Shown: positions 11,170 to 20,347 of the stretch, in pieces
Layout of the letters: the number at the start of each line of letters is the position of its first letter
How positions within the stretch are numbered: the first letter of the stretch is position 1
From: Desulfovibrionaceae bacterium
Lineage (GTDB): Bacteria; Desulfobacterota; Desulfovibrionia; Desulfovibrionales; Desulfovibrionaceae
DNA: 64,000 nucleotides
Direction of reading: 5' to 3'
NCBI GenBank assembly: GCA_029011315.1
Contig: JAQXLA010000010.1
Location: 16,253-80,252, forward strand
Translations under genes and position numbers: made by a program
Notes under the pieces: generated by a model
Seen by the model: only the letters and a program-made list of their open reading frames with translations
The model's database searches: none
What the model was told of the DNA's origin: nothing

Positions 11170-11895
11170 CTACATCCAAGAAAACCAATCCCTCCAGCTG
11201 CCATCTACCGCTCTGCGGCTTTCCTCGGAACTCTGCTCACGATACAGATAATACGCGGCAATGCCTTTTGTTCTGGCATGTTCGCAGATATCCGAAACAT
11301 CTGCATATTCTTCTGTAATAAACGTATATCTCTTCCAGGCTGATCCGTATTTTTTCATCTGCCAAAAGACATCCGCCTGATACAGCTCATGTTCGGCAAG
11401 AATATGACGAGCACCACGGATTTCATTTTCCGCAGCCACGGCGTATTCGGAATCAGGATAGGTTTCTCTCAAACGATTAAAATACTCCAGAGCTTCTTTA
11501 ACACCGGTAGTCGGACGATCAATAGAAATAAAGGCTTTCAAATCCGCCATGCCAATACGGTACAGGACATACGGAATGGCTTCATGCCGGGGATGAAGCA
11601 GTTCAAAATCCTTATAGGCCTCCACAGCATCGGCATAACGACCATCCAGATAAAGCGCATCTCCCAGACCCAATTCAGACTGAAGGGCATAAGGGCTGAA
11701 AGGATAATTATCTTTAATGCGCGTGTAGTAATCTATCGCTCGAACATAATCCTTTTCCCGAACAGCATCATTGGCGCCTTCAAACAGCTCCTGCACAGTG
11801 TCTTCAGCCGGAGGCAGAAAAAAGACATCCAGAATACCGCATCCAGGCAGAGGAAGCAGCAGCATCAGCAGCAGTAAACAACGCAGAACTTTCAT
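11170..11895 (-). CDS. bamD: outer membrane protein assembly factor BamD (ComL-like lipoprotein)
   Basis: Lipobox LPLPGCG; TPR-like VRAIDYYTRIKDNYPFSPYALQSELGLGDALYLDGRYADAVEAYKDFELLHPRHEAIPYVLYRIG. Confidence 0.9.
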   Translation of the reverse strand: MKVLRCLLLLMLLLPLPGCGILDVFFLPPAEDTVQELFEGANDAVREKDYVRAIDYYTRIKDNYPFSPYALQSELGLGDALYLDGRYADAVEAYKDFELLHPRHEAIPYVLYRIGMADLKAFISIDRPTTGVKEALEYFNRLRETYPDSEYAVAAENEIRGARHILAEHELYQADVFWQMKKYGSAWKRYTFITEEYADVSDICEHARTKGIAAYYLYREQSSEESRRAVDGSWRDWFSWM

Positions 11896-11915
11896 CGCGC
11901 ACCCTAGATTGATAC

Positions 11916-12236
11916 TTATGCCAGCACTTTATCCAGCATGGTCTTCACAGCGTCTTTCGGCAAAGCCCCGCTGACCTGATCCACAATTTTACCATTTTTA
12001 AACAGAATCAGCGTGGGAATGGCCCGAATGCCCAACTGTTCCGGCACAGTCTGGTTTTCATCGACATTCATTTTCAGCACCTCAACGCGTCCGGCATATT
12101 CTTCGGCAAGAGCCTCAATAACCGGAGCAAGACTTCTACACGGGCCGCACCAGGGAGCCCAGAAATCCACCAACACAGGAAGTTCTGCCTGAAGTACGCT
12201 TTCTTCAAACGTCAAATCATTAATTTCAATCGCCAT
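11916..12236 (-). CDS. trxA: thioredoxin
   Basis: VLVDFWAPWCGPCRSLAPVIEALAEEYAGRVEVLKMNVDENQ...IRAIPTLILFKNGK. Confidence 0.97.
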   Translation of the reverse strand: MAIEINDLTFEESVLQAELPVLVDFWAPWCGPCRSLAPVIEALAEEYAGRVEVLKMNVDENQTVPEQLGIRAIPTLILFKNGKIVDQVSGALPKDAVKTMLDKVLA

Positions 12237-12263
12237 AACAGCTCTCCTTTGTTGTTACAAAAC

Positions 12264-13346
12264 CTATTGTTCGCCAAAAAAGGGCTTCAGCCTTCCGGCA
12301 TCATCCGGAATGGATCGCCCCCGGGGAACGCTTTCAAACTCAGCTCCGTGCCCGTATCCAAGCTGAGCCAGACGACACCCGAGATACGCAATCATCGCCG
12401 CATTATCCGTACAGAGTTTGCCGGAAGGCATCATCAGCTCAATGCCCCGATCCGCAGCGAAGCATTCCGCTGCAGCCCGAAGCTGAGAATTTGCGGCAAC
12501 GCCCCCCGCAATCACCATCTGATGAATATCAGAAAAATGATCTACAGCTCTTCCCAACTTCACCAGCAGCGTATCCACCACAGCAGCCATATATGAAGCA
12601 CAGACGTCTTGCAATGCCCTAGATGCCGTATCCAGCCCTCTCTGCTGCAGCAGATTCCCCTCAGCAACGATCTCCGGATGCGCTTTCAGCCATGTCAACG
12701 CAGCCGTCTTCAGCCCGCTGAAACTGTAGTCCAGCGTATCGGAACGAAGATATGGACGGGGAAAAAGCTGTCGATCCGCCGTGCCATGTGCAGCCAGACG
12801 ATCCAGAATGACTCCGCCGGGATATGGCAAACCCAACATTTTCGCAAACTTGTCGCAGGCTTCACCAGCGGCGTCATCCAGCGTACGTCCCAAACGAATA
12901 AATCGATCCGGACCTTCGATGCGATACAGGTGCGTATGCCCCCCGGAAACCAGAAGACCAACAAGAGGCCAACGCAATTCCCTCTCCAGCCCGACAGCCA
13001 GCAGATGCGCATGAAGGTGGTTTACGGCCACAAGAGGCTTGTTCCCGGCAACGGCAAGCCCCTTGGCAAATGCCGCTCCCACCAGAAGCGATCCCAGGAG
13101 CCCTGGACCTCTGGTTACAGCGATCACGTCCGCATCACTCAGCTTCATCCCCGTACGCCGCATCAATTCATCATATAAACGGCCGATAAATCGATAATGC
13201 TCACGGGAAGCCAGCTCGGGGACAACTCCACCGAACAAGGCATGCAGATCAATTTGAGTCGCCAATACGGAATCGATCAAACGTCCATCCCGCACCAAAG
13301 CCAGCGCGGTCTCATCGCAGGAACTTTCTATCCCCAGGCACAGCAT
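12264..13346 (-). CDS. tsaD: tRNA N6-adenosine threonylcarbamoyltransferase
   Basis: [55 protein letters not shown]. Confidence 0.97.
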   Translation of the reverse strand: MLCLGIESSCDETALALVRDGRLIDSVLATQIDLHALFGGVVPELASREHYRFIGRLYDELMRRTGMKLSDADVIAVTRGPGLLGSLLVGAAFAKGLAVAGNKPLVAVNHLHAHLLAVGLERELRWPLVGLLVSGGHTHLYRIEGPDRFIRLGRTLDDAAGEACDKFAKMLGLPYPGGVILDRLAAHGTADRQLFPRPYLRSDTLDYSFSGLKTAALTWLKAHPEIVAEGNLLQQRGLDTASRALQDVCASYMAAVVDTLLVKLGRAVDHFSDIHQMVIAGGVAANSQLRAAAECFAADRGIELMMPSGKLCTDNAAMIAYLGCRLAQLGYGHGAEFESVPRGRSIPDDAGRLKPFFGEQ

Positions 13347-13366
13347 ATCCGTCGTTCCGCCTCGAC

Positions 13367-14374
13367 CTATTTTGTTTCGCCGGAATAAATACGTTGCACG
13401 GCTTCCACATTCTTTCTGGATCCGATAAACAGAGGAACACGGGCATGCAGAGAAGTCGGTTTAATATCCAAAATTCTCTGAGTTCCATCGGTCGCAGCAC
13501 CTCCAGCATTCTCCGCGATAAAGGCCAGAGGAGAAGCCTCACAAAGATAGCGTAGCTTGCCGCGGCTTTTGCCGATGCGGCTGTCCGGAGGATACATGTA
13601 AATTCCCCCGTTCAAAAGCGTGCGGTGAAAATCAGCTACTAGAGCTCCGACATATCGGGAACATCCCTGAGGCTTCCCGAAGCCATTCCGGAAAGTTTCC
13701 ACACACTGCCTTGCCCGTGCATCCCACAAAGGCCAATTTCCTTCATTCACAGAATAGATATTTCCCTGTTCAGGAATCCGGATATCCGGATGAGACAGCA
13801 GAAATTCACCGATGCTCGGATCCAGAGTAAAGCCGTGCACTCCCTGTCCGGTAGTATAGACAAGCATCGTGGAAGTTCCGTACAGAAAATAGCCGGCTGC
13901 AACCTGCTCACAGCCCGGCTGAAGCAGCTCTTCCGTTTCCACTTCCCCGGTTTTGCCAGGCTTGCGGCGCAGGATTGAAAAAATCGTTCCCACATCAATA
14001 TTGACATCAATATTGGAAGAACCGTCCAGCGGATCAAAAATCAGCATGTAATCCCCACGGGGAAACGCTGCGGATACGCGCACAACATCAGGATTTTCCT
14101 CTGATGCCATAGCGCAAAGTACGCCGGATCGCTCCATTCGATACAGCAAAATACGGTTTGAAAGTTCATCGAGCTTCTGAACGTATTCTCCCTGGACGTT
14201 GATTTCTCCAGTTCCTCCGAGAATATCAACCAATCCGGCCTTGCTGACGCTCCGATGAATCAATTTGGCGCACAGTATCAAGTCATGAAATAATGCGGTA
14301 AAATGCCCTGTAGCCTGGGGAGCGCGTTTCTGCTGAAGCAGCAGATGTTCGGTAACCGTAACTTCAGAAGACAT
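13367..14374 (-). CDS. fbp: class 1 fructose-1,6-bisphosphatase
   Basis: [52 protein letters not shown]. Confidence 0.97.
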   Translation of the reverse strand: MSSEVTVTEHLLLQQKRAPQATGHFTALFHDLILCAKLIHRSVSKAGLVDILGGTGEINVQGEYVQKLDELSNRILLYRMERSGVLCAMASEENPDVVRVSAAFPRGDYMLIFDPLDGSSNIDVNIDVGTIFSILRRKPGKTGEVETEELLQPGCEQVAAGYFLYGTSTMLVYTTGQGVHGFTLDPSIGEFLLSHPDIRIPEQGNIYSVNEGNWPLWDARARQCVETFRNGFGKPQGCSRYVGALVADFHRTLLNGGIYMYPPDSRIGKSRGKLRYLCEASPLAFIAENAGGAATDGTQRILDIKPTSLHARVPLFIGSRKNVEAVQRIYSGETK

Positions 14375-14428
14375 AAAAAAAACCTCCCTGAAAGTTTTCG
14401 GCGGTATTCCGTCGCGGGATTCATAAGG

Positions 14429-15382
14429 TTAAAAATAAATGGATTTCAATGCCGGAGGCACTGAAGGCAGGCCTTCATCCGAATGATTCTCTTCCTGTTC
14501 CGCTGCACGCATCTCATCTTCGCTGGGAACAGCATCGGACAATACGGAATCTGTATTCCCTTCGGATTCCTTCAAAAGTGAAACTTCGTCCGGATTTTCT
14601 GACATGGCGAAAACCAGAGGCTGACGACCGATAAAACGAGACATCCAATAAAAACGGGAAGGGCTGCTGCCGACACTGCCTGAAACGTTATCCTTCAGTA
14701 TTTTTTCCCAGTTTTCTGAAAAAACTGGCAAAGTATCGTTAAAGCGGCCGCGACACAGTATTCCCTGAGGAGCAACAGCTACGATACTGTCATCGCATCC
14801 GGCATCCCGCAAAAGTGACTGCATATCAAAATGGACAATAAGCATGCCCATCAGATCCATATTGTTATAGACAGGAGAAGCAAGAAAGACTTCCGCTCCA
14901 AAAGGCGTATCCTGCACCCATCCGCGAACGCCTCGCAAATCCGTGCCAACAGGTTTCTGTTCAATCAGGGCCGAAAAATCCAGATCTTTGATATACGTCT
15001 CCGGAGCTCTGGCCAAAACTGTGCCGAGAGCGTCAATGGCAGCTACACCGGAAATCCAGGAGAATCTGCGAAAAATTGATGCGACGAGTTCATCATTCGG
15101 CTTATCAGCATTCAGCAGAACCCTTTCCAATGCTTCAAGCCGAATATCGACGCCAACCATAGCCAAGGCAAGACGCGTTTGCACCTCGGTCAGGGGACTT
15201 TTATCCTGATAATCTATTTCAGCCGGAGGATTGAGATATTCGGCGTACAAAGACTTCGTTGATTTCCATGTTTCATGGAATGAAGCCTGTTCTCCGCATC
15301 CGCTTACAACAAGCATCCCCGCTACAACCGGGAGCAAACAGGCAGCTTTTGTTTTCACCATTCTCTCCATCGAAGGACTCAA
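14429..15382 (-). CDS. putative lipoprotein with Cache/PDC-like sensory region
   Basis: Signal/lipobox LPVVAGMLVVSGC; central WISGVAAIDALGTVLAR...FGAEVFLASPVYNNMDLMGMLIVHFDMQSLL resembles Cache folds; no signalling domain. Confidence 0.6.
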   Translation of the reverse strand: MSPSMERMVKTKAACLLPVVAGMLVVSGCGEQASFHETWKSTKSLYAEYLNPPAEIDYQDKSPLTEVQTRLALAMVGVDIRLEALERVLLNADKPNDELVASIFRRFSWISGVAAIDALGTVLARAPETYIKDLDFSALIEQKPVGTDLRGVRGWVQDTPFGAEVFLASPVYNNMDLMGMLIVHFDMQSLLRDAGCDDSIVAVAPQGILCRGRFNDTLPVFSENWEKILKDNVSGSVGSSPSRFYWMSRFIGRQPLVFAMSENPDEVSLLKESEGNTDSVLSDAVPSEDEMRAAEQEENHSDEGLPSVPPALKSIYF

Positions 15383-16428
15383 GATCTGGTTCTGGACTCG
15401 AAACGCTCTGCCAGAACAGTCAATAGGCGCTTCATTTTTGTTCCTGATCCGACAGAGGATCCTCCGCTTCCCTTTTCCTCTGAAGCGGACGATTCCGTTT
15501 CCGATTTTCTTTTTTGCAGTTCCCCAATACGTCTGGCAATACCCGCAGCTTCTTCAGCGGACAGAGAGCGCTCGGCAAGTTCTTCATAAATTTCCAAAGC
15601 TCCGTCGACATCCCCTTGATCAGCCAGAATTTCTGCCATGGACCGGGTACGAAGTGTTACAGCTTCCAGCTGCTCGTGAGAACTTTCTAAAGGTTTCATC
15701 TTCATATCAGAGCAGGATAAATTCGCAAGCTCTTCGTTTTCGGATTCACTTTCCTCATTGTCGTTTTGATCAGACAAATCGACAGGTGCGGCAGGCGGCT
15801 CAGAAAAATTCAGAGCAATATCGGCGGGTTCTTCCTGATTGTTTGCGGAGGATGAAGCTCCGATTTGAGCCAGATAGCTTAGTGCTTCATCATGCGACAG
15901 TGTCCGCTCCTCATCAACTGAAAACAGCTCGCTCGCTCCATGGGAATGATCTGACGGCAAACTCTCCGCAACGGAAATATCTGTGACATGTTCCGGCACA
16001 ACGACCGTTTCAGCCTGAGGACTGACAGGAATCGCCTCTGCTTCAAGCCCCTTTTTCAGCAAAATATCTAAAGTCAGCTTGCTGTGACGATAGCAAGCTC
16101 CCATCAACCGTGCCGGAAAAGCCCTCGAATCTCCGTCAAGAGCAAGCATATCTGCCCAGCAGAACCAGAAAAGCGGATCCGAAGGCAGAGACTGTCCAAC
16201 TGATCTGGCAAGATCTGTTTTTTCCTGGGCCGCATCGTTCGGCAGAATCTGGAAAAGCAGCAGCTTCGCTTCCAGATATTCAGGATGAAAACGGAGTCCA
16301 TTCCGCAGAATTTCCGCAGCTTCCGCGACAGATCCTTCAGCAATGAGCTCACGGGCAAACGACAGAAAAATTTTCGATCCGGGATCCTGCTCCAACAGGT
16401 TTTGATACCATAGCTTCTTTTCGTTCAC
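15379..16428 (-). CDS. tetratricopeptide-repeat protein with acidic low-complexity linker
   Basis: N-terminal helical repeats AEILRNGLRFHPEYLEAKLLLFQ; C-terminal SMAEILADQGDVDGALEIYEELAERS; 4-nt overlaps with both neighbours. Confidence 0.65.
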   Translation of the reverse strand: MNEKKLWYQNLLEQDPGSKIFLSFARELIAEGSVAEAAEILRNGLRFHPEYLEAKLLLFQILPNDAAQEKTDLARSVGQSLPSDPLFWFCWADMLALDGDSRAFPARLMGACYRHSKLTLDILLKKGLEAEAIPVSPQAETVVVPEHVTDISVAESLPSDHSHGASELFSVDEERTLSHDEALSYLAQIGASSSANNQEEPADIALNFSEPPAAPVDLSDQNDNEESESENEELANLSCSDMKMKPLESSHEQLEAVTLRTRSMAEILADQGDVDGALEIYEELAERSLSAEEAAGIARRIGELQKRKSETESSASEEKGSGGSSVGSGTKMKRLLTVLAERFESRTRS

Positions 16429-16787
16429 TTCGTTTTTTCTCCGGAAGAGTTTTTCCCATCTTCAAAAAGATACTGAATTTCTCCTGCACGCATATAGTTC
16501 AATTTCTGCCGAATCATTTTTTCCATGTATTTGCCATCTGTCTTCAGCATGAGAATCTGTCGGCTCAGCAGGATCTGACTTCGTTCACATTCCTGATATT
16601 CCATTTGCAGTGCCCGATATTCCTCCGTCAGCTCACGATACGCTGCAATACCCGTCAGACTGTTGCCTCCGAAAAGCAGTGAAACAATAAGGACAATATT
16701 GACACTGACGACAGCAGCTAAAGCGACCCTGCCCACCCTGCTACTCAGAAAAGTTTCCCGATCGCCGCCTTCGGCTACCTCAGGCAT
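16425..16787 (-). CDS. FtsB/DivIC-like septum formation initiator family protein
   Basis: Single TM followed by coiled coil ending KYMEKMIRQKLNYMRAGEIQYLF, typical of DivIC/FtsB. Confidence 0.75.
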   Translation of the reverse strand: MPEVAEGGDRETFLSSRVGRVALAAVVSVNIVLIVSLLFGGNSLTGIAAYRELTEEYRALQMEYQECERSQILLSRQILMLKTDGKYMEKMIRQKLNYMRAGEIQYLFEDGKNSSGEKTK

Positions 16788-17328
16788 TGTTTTTCTCCCT
16801 CACGGCACGTCGATATTCTGCAAAATAATTCCATCCGGAAAAGACTGTCAGAGCCAAAGCGATATACAACAGAATCATACCAATGGCATGAGAAGGCAGA
16901 AGCAGCAACGGATAATGAATCAGCAGCGCAATCAGCGCGGCAAGCTGAAAGCCGGTTTTCCACTTACCGTATGCGTCAGCAGGCATAAAAATACCATTAT
17001 CCACGGCAACAGTCCTCAATCCCGTTACCGCAAGCTCTCTGCAGATAATCAAAATAACTATCCAGGACGGAACTCTGCCCATGGAACACAGCTGCACCAG
17101 CGTTGACACAACCAGCAGCTTGTCAGCCAGAGGATCCAGAAACGCACCGAAACGGCTTACAAGATGCAGCCGCCTCGCTAAAACTCCGTCAAAATAATCA
17201 GTTATTGATGCCAGTGAAAAAAGAATCATGGCCAAAAAGCAATTCAAGCGGCTTTCCCACATCAAGAGACCGATAACGGGGAAAATCAGAAAAATCCGGG
17301 AAATCGTGAGAAAAACAGCAAGATTCAT
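16780..17328 (-). CDS. pgsA: CDP-diacylglycerol--glycerol-3-phosphate 3-phosphatidyltransferase
   Basis: CDP-alcohol phosphotransferase motif DYFDGVLARRLHLVSRFGAFLDPLADK. Confidence 0.93.
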   Translation of the reverse strand: MNLAVFLTISRIFLIFPVIGLLMWESRLNCFLAMILFSLASITDYFDGVLARRLHLVSRFGAFLDPLADKLLVVSTLVQLCSMGRVPSWIVILIICRELAVTGLRTVAVDNGIFMPADAYGKWKTGFQLAALIALLIHYPLLLLPSHAIGMILLYIALALTVFSGWNYFAEYRRAVREKNNA

Positions 17329-17471
17329 CGTTACGCTCTCAAAATGGAATCGTCATTGACGATCCGGGAATGACCGCTCAAATCATAACAAAAACGGCAC
17401 CTTCAATTTTTATCATAAGGAAGATCCTCTGTCAAAAGTCCCCATGTCTTTTCAGTCAAAACATCCGTCCA

Positions 17472-18275
17472 TCATGAAAAAACCAACTTGTCAAGAAAAG
17501 TGGAATCCGTTTCCAACTTCACATCAGGAACATACTGAAAATACGCCAGATATTCCTGATTACCCTTCGGGCCTTTTATGGCAGACGGGACGATTCCTTC
17601 AAGGCGTAAAGAAAGCTGCTCCCGGCAAAAACCGACAATTTTTTCCACGGCCTCCCGGCGCAGGGCAGGATCACGAACCACTCCTCTTTCCGTACGATGA
17701 GGCCCGACTTCGAACTGAGGCTTAATCAAGGCAATCACTTTTCCCCCAGGGATCAGCCAGCGAAGGCAGGGAGGAAGCACCAGAGTCAGGGAAATAAACG
17801 AAACGTCGGCAACGATGACATCCACAGGTTCGGGAATCAAATCTTCCGGAGCATGACGAAGATTGATTCCTTCAATACTGATGACTCGATCATCCGCACG
17901 AAGCTTTTCATGCAACTGATCTTTTCCGACATCTGCCGCATAGACTTTTGCAGCACCATGCTGAAGAAGACAATCCGTAAAGCCTCCAGTAGAAGCACCG
18001 GCATCAAGACAAATCGCGCCGGCAACATCGATAGCAAACGTTTCCAAAGCCGTAAGAAGCTTATAGGCACCGCGGCTGACGAAACGCTCAATGCCCGTCA
18101 GATGAAAAACGCTGTCCGCCGGATAATGGTGCCCGGGCTTATCCACCTTGATCAGTCGATTCTTTTCCTCAACGGTAATCTTGCCTTCCATGATCAGCCT
18201 TTTGGCCAGCTCACGGCTTTCGGCCAGACCTGCCATATAGACCAGAGAATCGGCTCGATCCTTCAATTGCGCCAT
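17472..18275 (-). CDS. tlyA: TlyA family RNA methyltransferase
   Basis: S4-like N-terminus (RADSLVYMAGLAESRELAKRLIMEGKI), FVSRGAYKLLTALETF, CLDAGASTGGFTDCLLQHGA. Confidence 0.92.
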   Translation of the reverse strand: MAQLKDRADSLVYMAGLAESRELAKRLIMEGKITVEEKNRLIKVDKPGHHYPADSVFHLTGIERFVSRGAYKLLTALETFAIDVAGAICLDAGASTGGFTDCLLQHGAAKVYAADVGKDQLHEKLRADDRVISIEGINLRHAPEDLIPEPVDVIVADVSFISLTLVLPPCLRWLIPGGKVIALIKPQFEVGPHRTERGVVRDPALRREAVEKIVGFCREQLSLRLEGIVPSAIKGPKGNQEYLAYFQYVPDVKLETDSTFLDKLVFS

Positions 18276-18297
18276 ACGCTTACCCTGCGAGGGTCGT

Positions 18298-18336
18298 AAA
18301 AAGGCGGTTTTCTCCTGATGAAAAAAACCGCCTTAA
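18298..18336 (-). terminator. intrinsic terminator downstream of ihfA
   Basis: Reverse strand AAGGCGGTTTT-loop-AAAACCGCCTT-TTTA. Confidence 0.65.
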
Positions 18337-18347
18337 CCCTATTGACC

Positions 18348-18677
18348 CTATTCTCTATCCTGATTCAATTCTGCTTTGAATTTTCTCGAAATGCGAAATG
18401 CCAGTACAGCATGCGTGCCAAGAACAATATCCTCACCTGTTTGGGGATTGCGCCCGCGCCGATCCCGCTTCATGAAGGTTTCAAACTTTCCAAAACCGCT
18501 CAGCAGAAGCTCCTGATCGTTTTTCAACGACTCTCGCATCAGAGCCAGAGTCATATCCAGCAGTTTCTTAGCCTTTTGCTGACGAAGAGTCTGAGAGCGT
18601 TCACAAATGGATCGGGCAATCCCGGCTTTTGTCACCGTATTGTTCATGTTCAGGCTCCTAAAATCTATCAATCCCAT
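18348..18677 (-). CDS. ihfA: integration host factor / HU family DNA-binding protein (IHF alpha-like)
   Basis: ELLLSGFGKFETFMKRDRRGRNPQTGEDIVLGTHAVLAFRISRKFKAELN. Confidence 0.85.
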   Translation of the reverse strand: MGLIDFRSLNMNNTVTKAGIARSICERSQTLRQQKAKKLLDMTLALMRESLKNDQELLLSGFGKFETFMKRDRRGRNPQTGEDIVLGTHAVLAFRISRKFKAELNQDRE

Positions 18678-19942
18678 TCCCGCTTATCTTCAATCACCCG
18701 ATACTGGGGAGGAAGCTCTCCGGGAGAAAGGATCTTCAATTCAGGTCTCAATTTGATGCGTTCACGGAACAGGTGCAGCAATTCATCCTGCTGATGAAAA
18801 TTGCTGGCTTCAATATACAGAGTCATTTCGTCAATGCCACCAGGGTTGCTGACTTCAATCTGCCACCGCTTGATTTCCTCAAACCGGGCCATGACCTGCT
18901 CAACCTGATGGGGATACACAAACATGCCCTTGATGCGCGCCGTCGTGTCAACACGTCCTACAATACTCCCAAGACGCGGACTCGTCCTGCCACAGGGACA
19001 GGGACTGCGATCTATATAGGAAAGATCTCCTGTCGCCAGACGAATCAGCGGATAGGTTTTGTTGAACGCTGTAACGACAATTTCTCCGACTTCGCCGTCC
19101 TTCAGGGGAATGCCCGTATCCGGATGACAGATTTCCACATAGCAGCGATTGGAAATATGCAGACCGTTCTTATGGAAACATTCATAGCCGATGCATCCGA
19201 CATCTGCCGTGCCATATGCCTGGCGCAAAATGATGTCTAATTTCTTTTCCAGCTGGTTGCGCATCTTTTCAGACAGCCGTTCTCCCGTGACGAAAGCGAC
19301 TTCCTGAAACAAATCCTTGCGGAGGTTAATGCCTTTTTCTTCTGCTTTCTGCGCCAGATGCATCAAATAGCTTGCTGTACCGACATATCCGGACACCCGC
19401 AGTTTCTGCATAATGTCCAGCTGCGTTCCAGCATCTGTCGGGCCGGCAGGAATCGAAGTGCATCCAAGATTCCGAAGCGGTTCTTCAAACATCAGGCCTG
19501 CAGGTGACAAATGATAATTGAAAGTTACCTGTACGACATCTCCGGGCCGAAATCCGACAGAGTAAAAAGCCTCAGTATATCCCCAGTAGTCATCAGAACG
19601 ATCTTCAGGATCGAAGATAGGACCGGGAGAAAGAAAAATCCGCTTTAGATCGCCGATATCCTTGGTCAGAAGTCCGCCCAAACGCGGCCCCATGCCCTGC
19701 AGATAAATCAGCTCTTTTTTCTTCAAGATCGGAATATGCTTGATATCCGAAAGCGTTTTAAATTTTTCGACATTGAACTGCGCTCTGTCGAACCGTTTCT
19801 TCACATCTTCAGAATAACGGTACGCATAAGACAGCAACTCTTTCATCTGTATAAGATTGTGCTGTCTGCGTTCGCTTTCGTCAAGAACCTCTCGCCTATT
19901 ATAGATGCCTTCCGTGCGATCCTTACGCGTCATAAACCGCAC
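18668..19942 (-). CDS. phenylacetate-CoA ligase family (AMP-forming) protein
   Basis: AYGTADVGCIGYECF, YPLIRLATGDLSYIDRSPCPCGRTSPRLGSIVGRVDTTARIKGMFVYPHQVEQVM. Confidence 0.9.
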   Translation of the reverse strand: MRFMTRKDRTEGIYNRREVLDESERRQHNLIQMKELLSYAYRYSEDVKKRFDRAQFNVEKFKTLSDIKHIPILKKKELIYLQGMGPRLGGLLTKDIGDLKRIFLSPGPIFDPEDRSDDYWGYTEAFYSVGFRPGDVVQVTFNYHLSPAGLMFEEPLRNLGCTSIPAGPTDAGTQLDIMQKLRVSGYVGTASYLMHLAQKAEEKGINLRKDLFQEVAFVTGERLSEKMRNQLEKKLDIILRQAYGTADVGCIGYECFHKNGLHISNRCYVEICHPDTGIPLKDGEVGEIVVTAFNKTYPLIRLATGDLSYIDRSPCPCGRTSPRLGSIVGRVDTTARIKGMFVYPHQVEQVMARFEEIKRWQIEVSNPGGIDEMTLYIEASNFHQQDELLHLFRERIKLRPELKILSPGELPPQYRVIEDKREWD

Positions 19943-20063
19943 ACCTCCGTACAGCCACGCTTCATCTATGACTCAGTGGATTAGTATTACACCTTTTTTT
20001 CATAAATCCGCAACAGGAACGCCTCTCTTTAGAGGCCACCTGAAAAAACATCTCTTTCTTAAC

Positions 20064-20333
20064 TCACACCAGCTCGCCGAAAAGACACACTCTTTTCTGC
20101 AATTCCCGAACGATCAGATCTTCATAATTATTGGCAGGGATGATGGCATCACGGCTTTGTGCGCGCAGAAACTGCTCAATTTGCTGAGTTTCTCTCCAGA
20201 AATCCAGCAATTCTTCGTTTCCGAGTCCCTGGATCCGCTCTTCAAAGGAAAAATTCTCTTCAGAAATGCGTTGTGCCATATCTCGTACTTTCCTCCCGAC
20301 GAAATCTGCCGCAAGGGCCGGATGCCTGTGCAT
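20064..20333 (-). CDS. hypothetical protein (start may be internal at MAQRISEENF)
   Basis: 89-aa ORF directly downstream of infB on the same strand; no family recognised. Confidence 0.55.
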   Translation of the reverse strand: MHRHPALAADFVGRKVRDMAQRISEENFSFEERIQGLGNEELLDFWRETQQIEQFLRAQSRDAIIPANNYEDLIVRELQKRVCLFGELV

Positions 20334-20347
20334 CCGGCCAATAAAGA

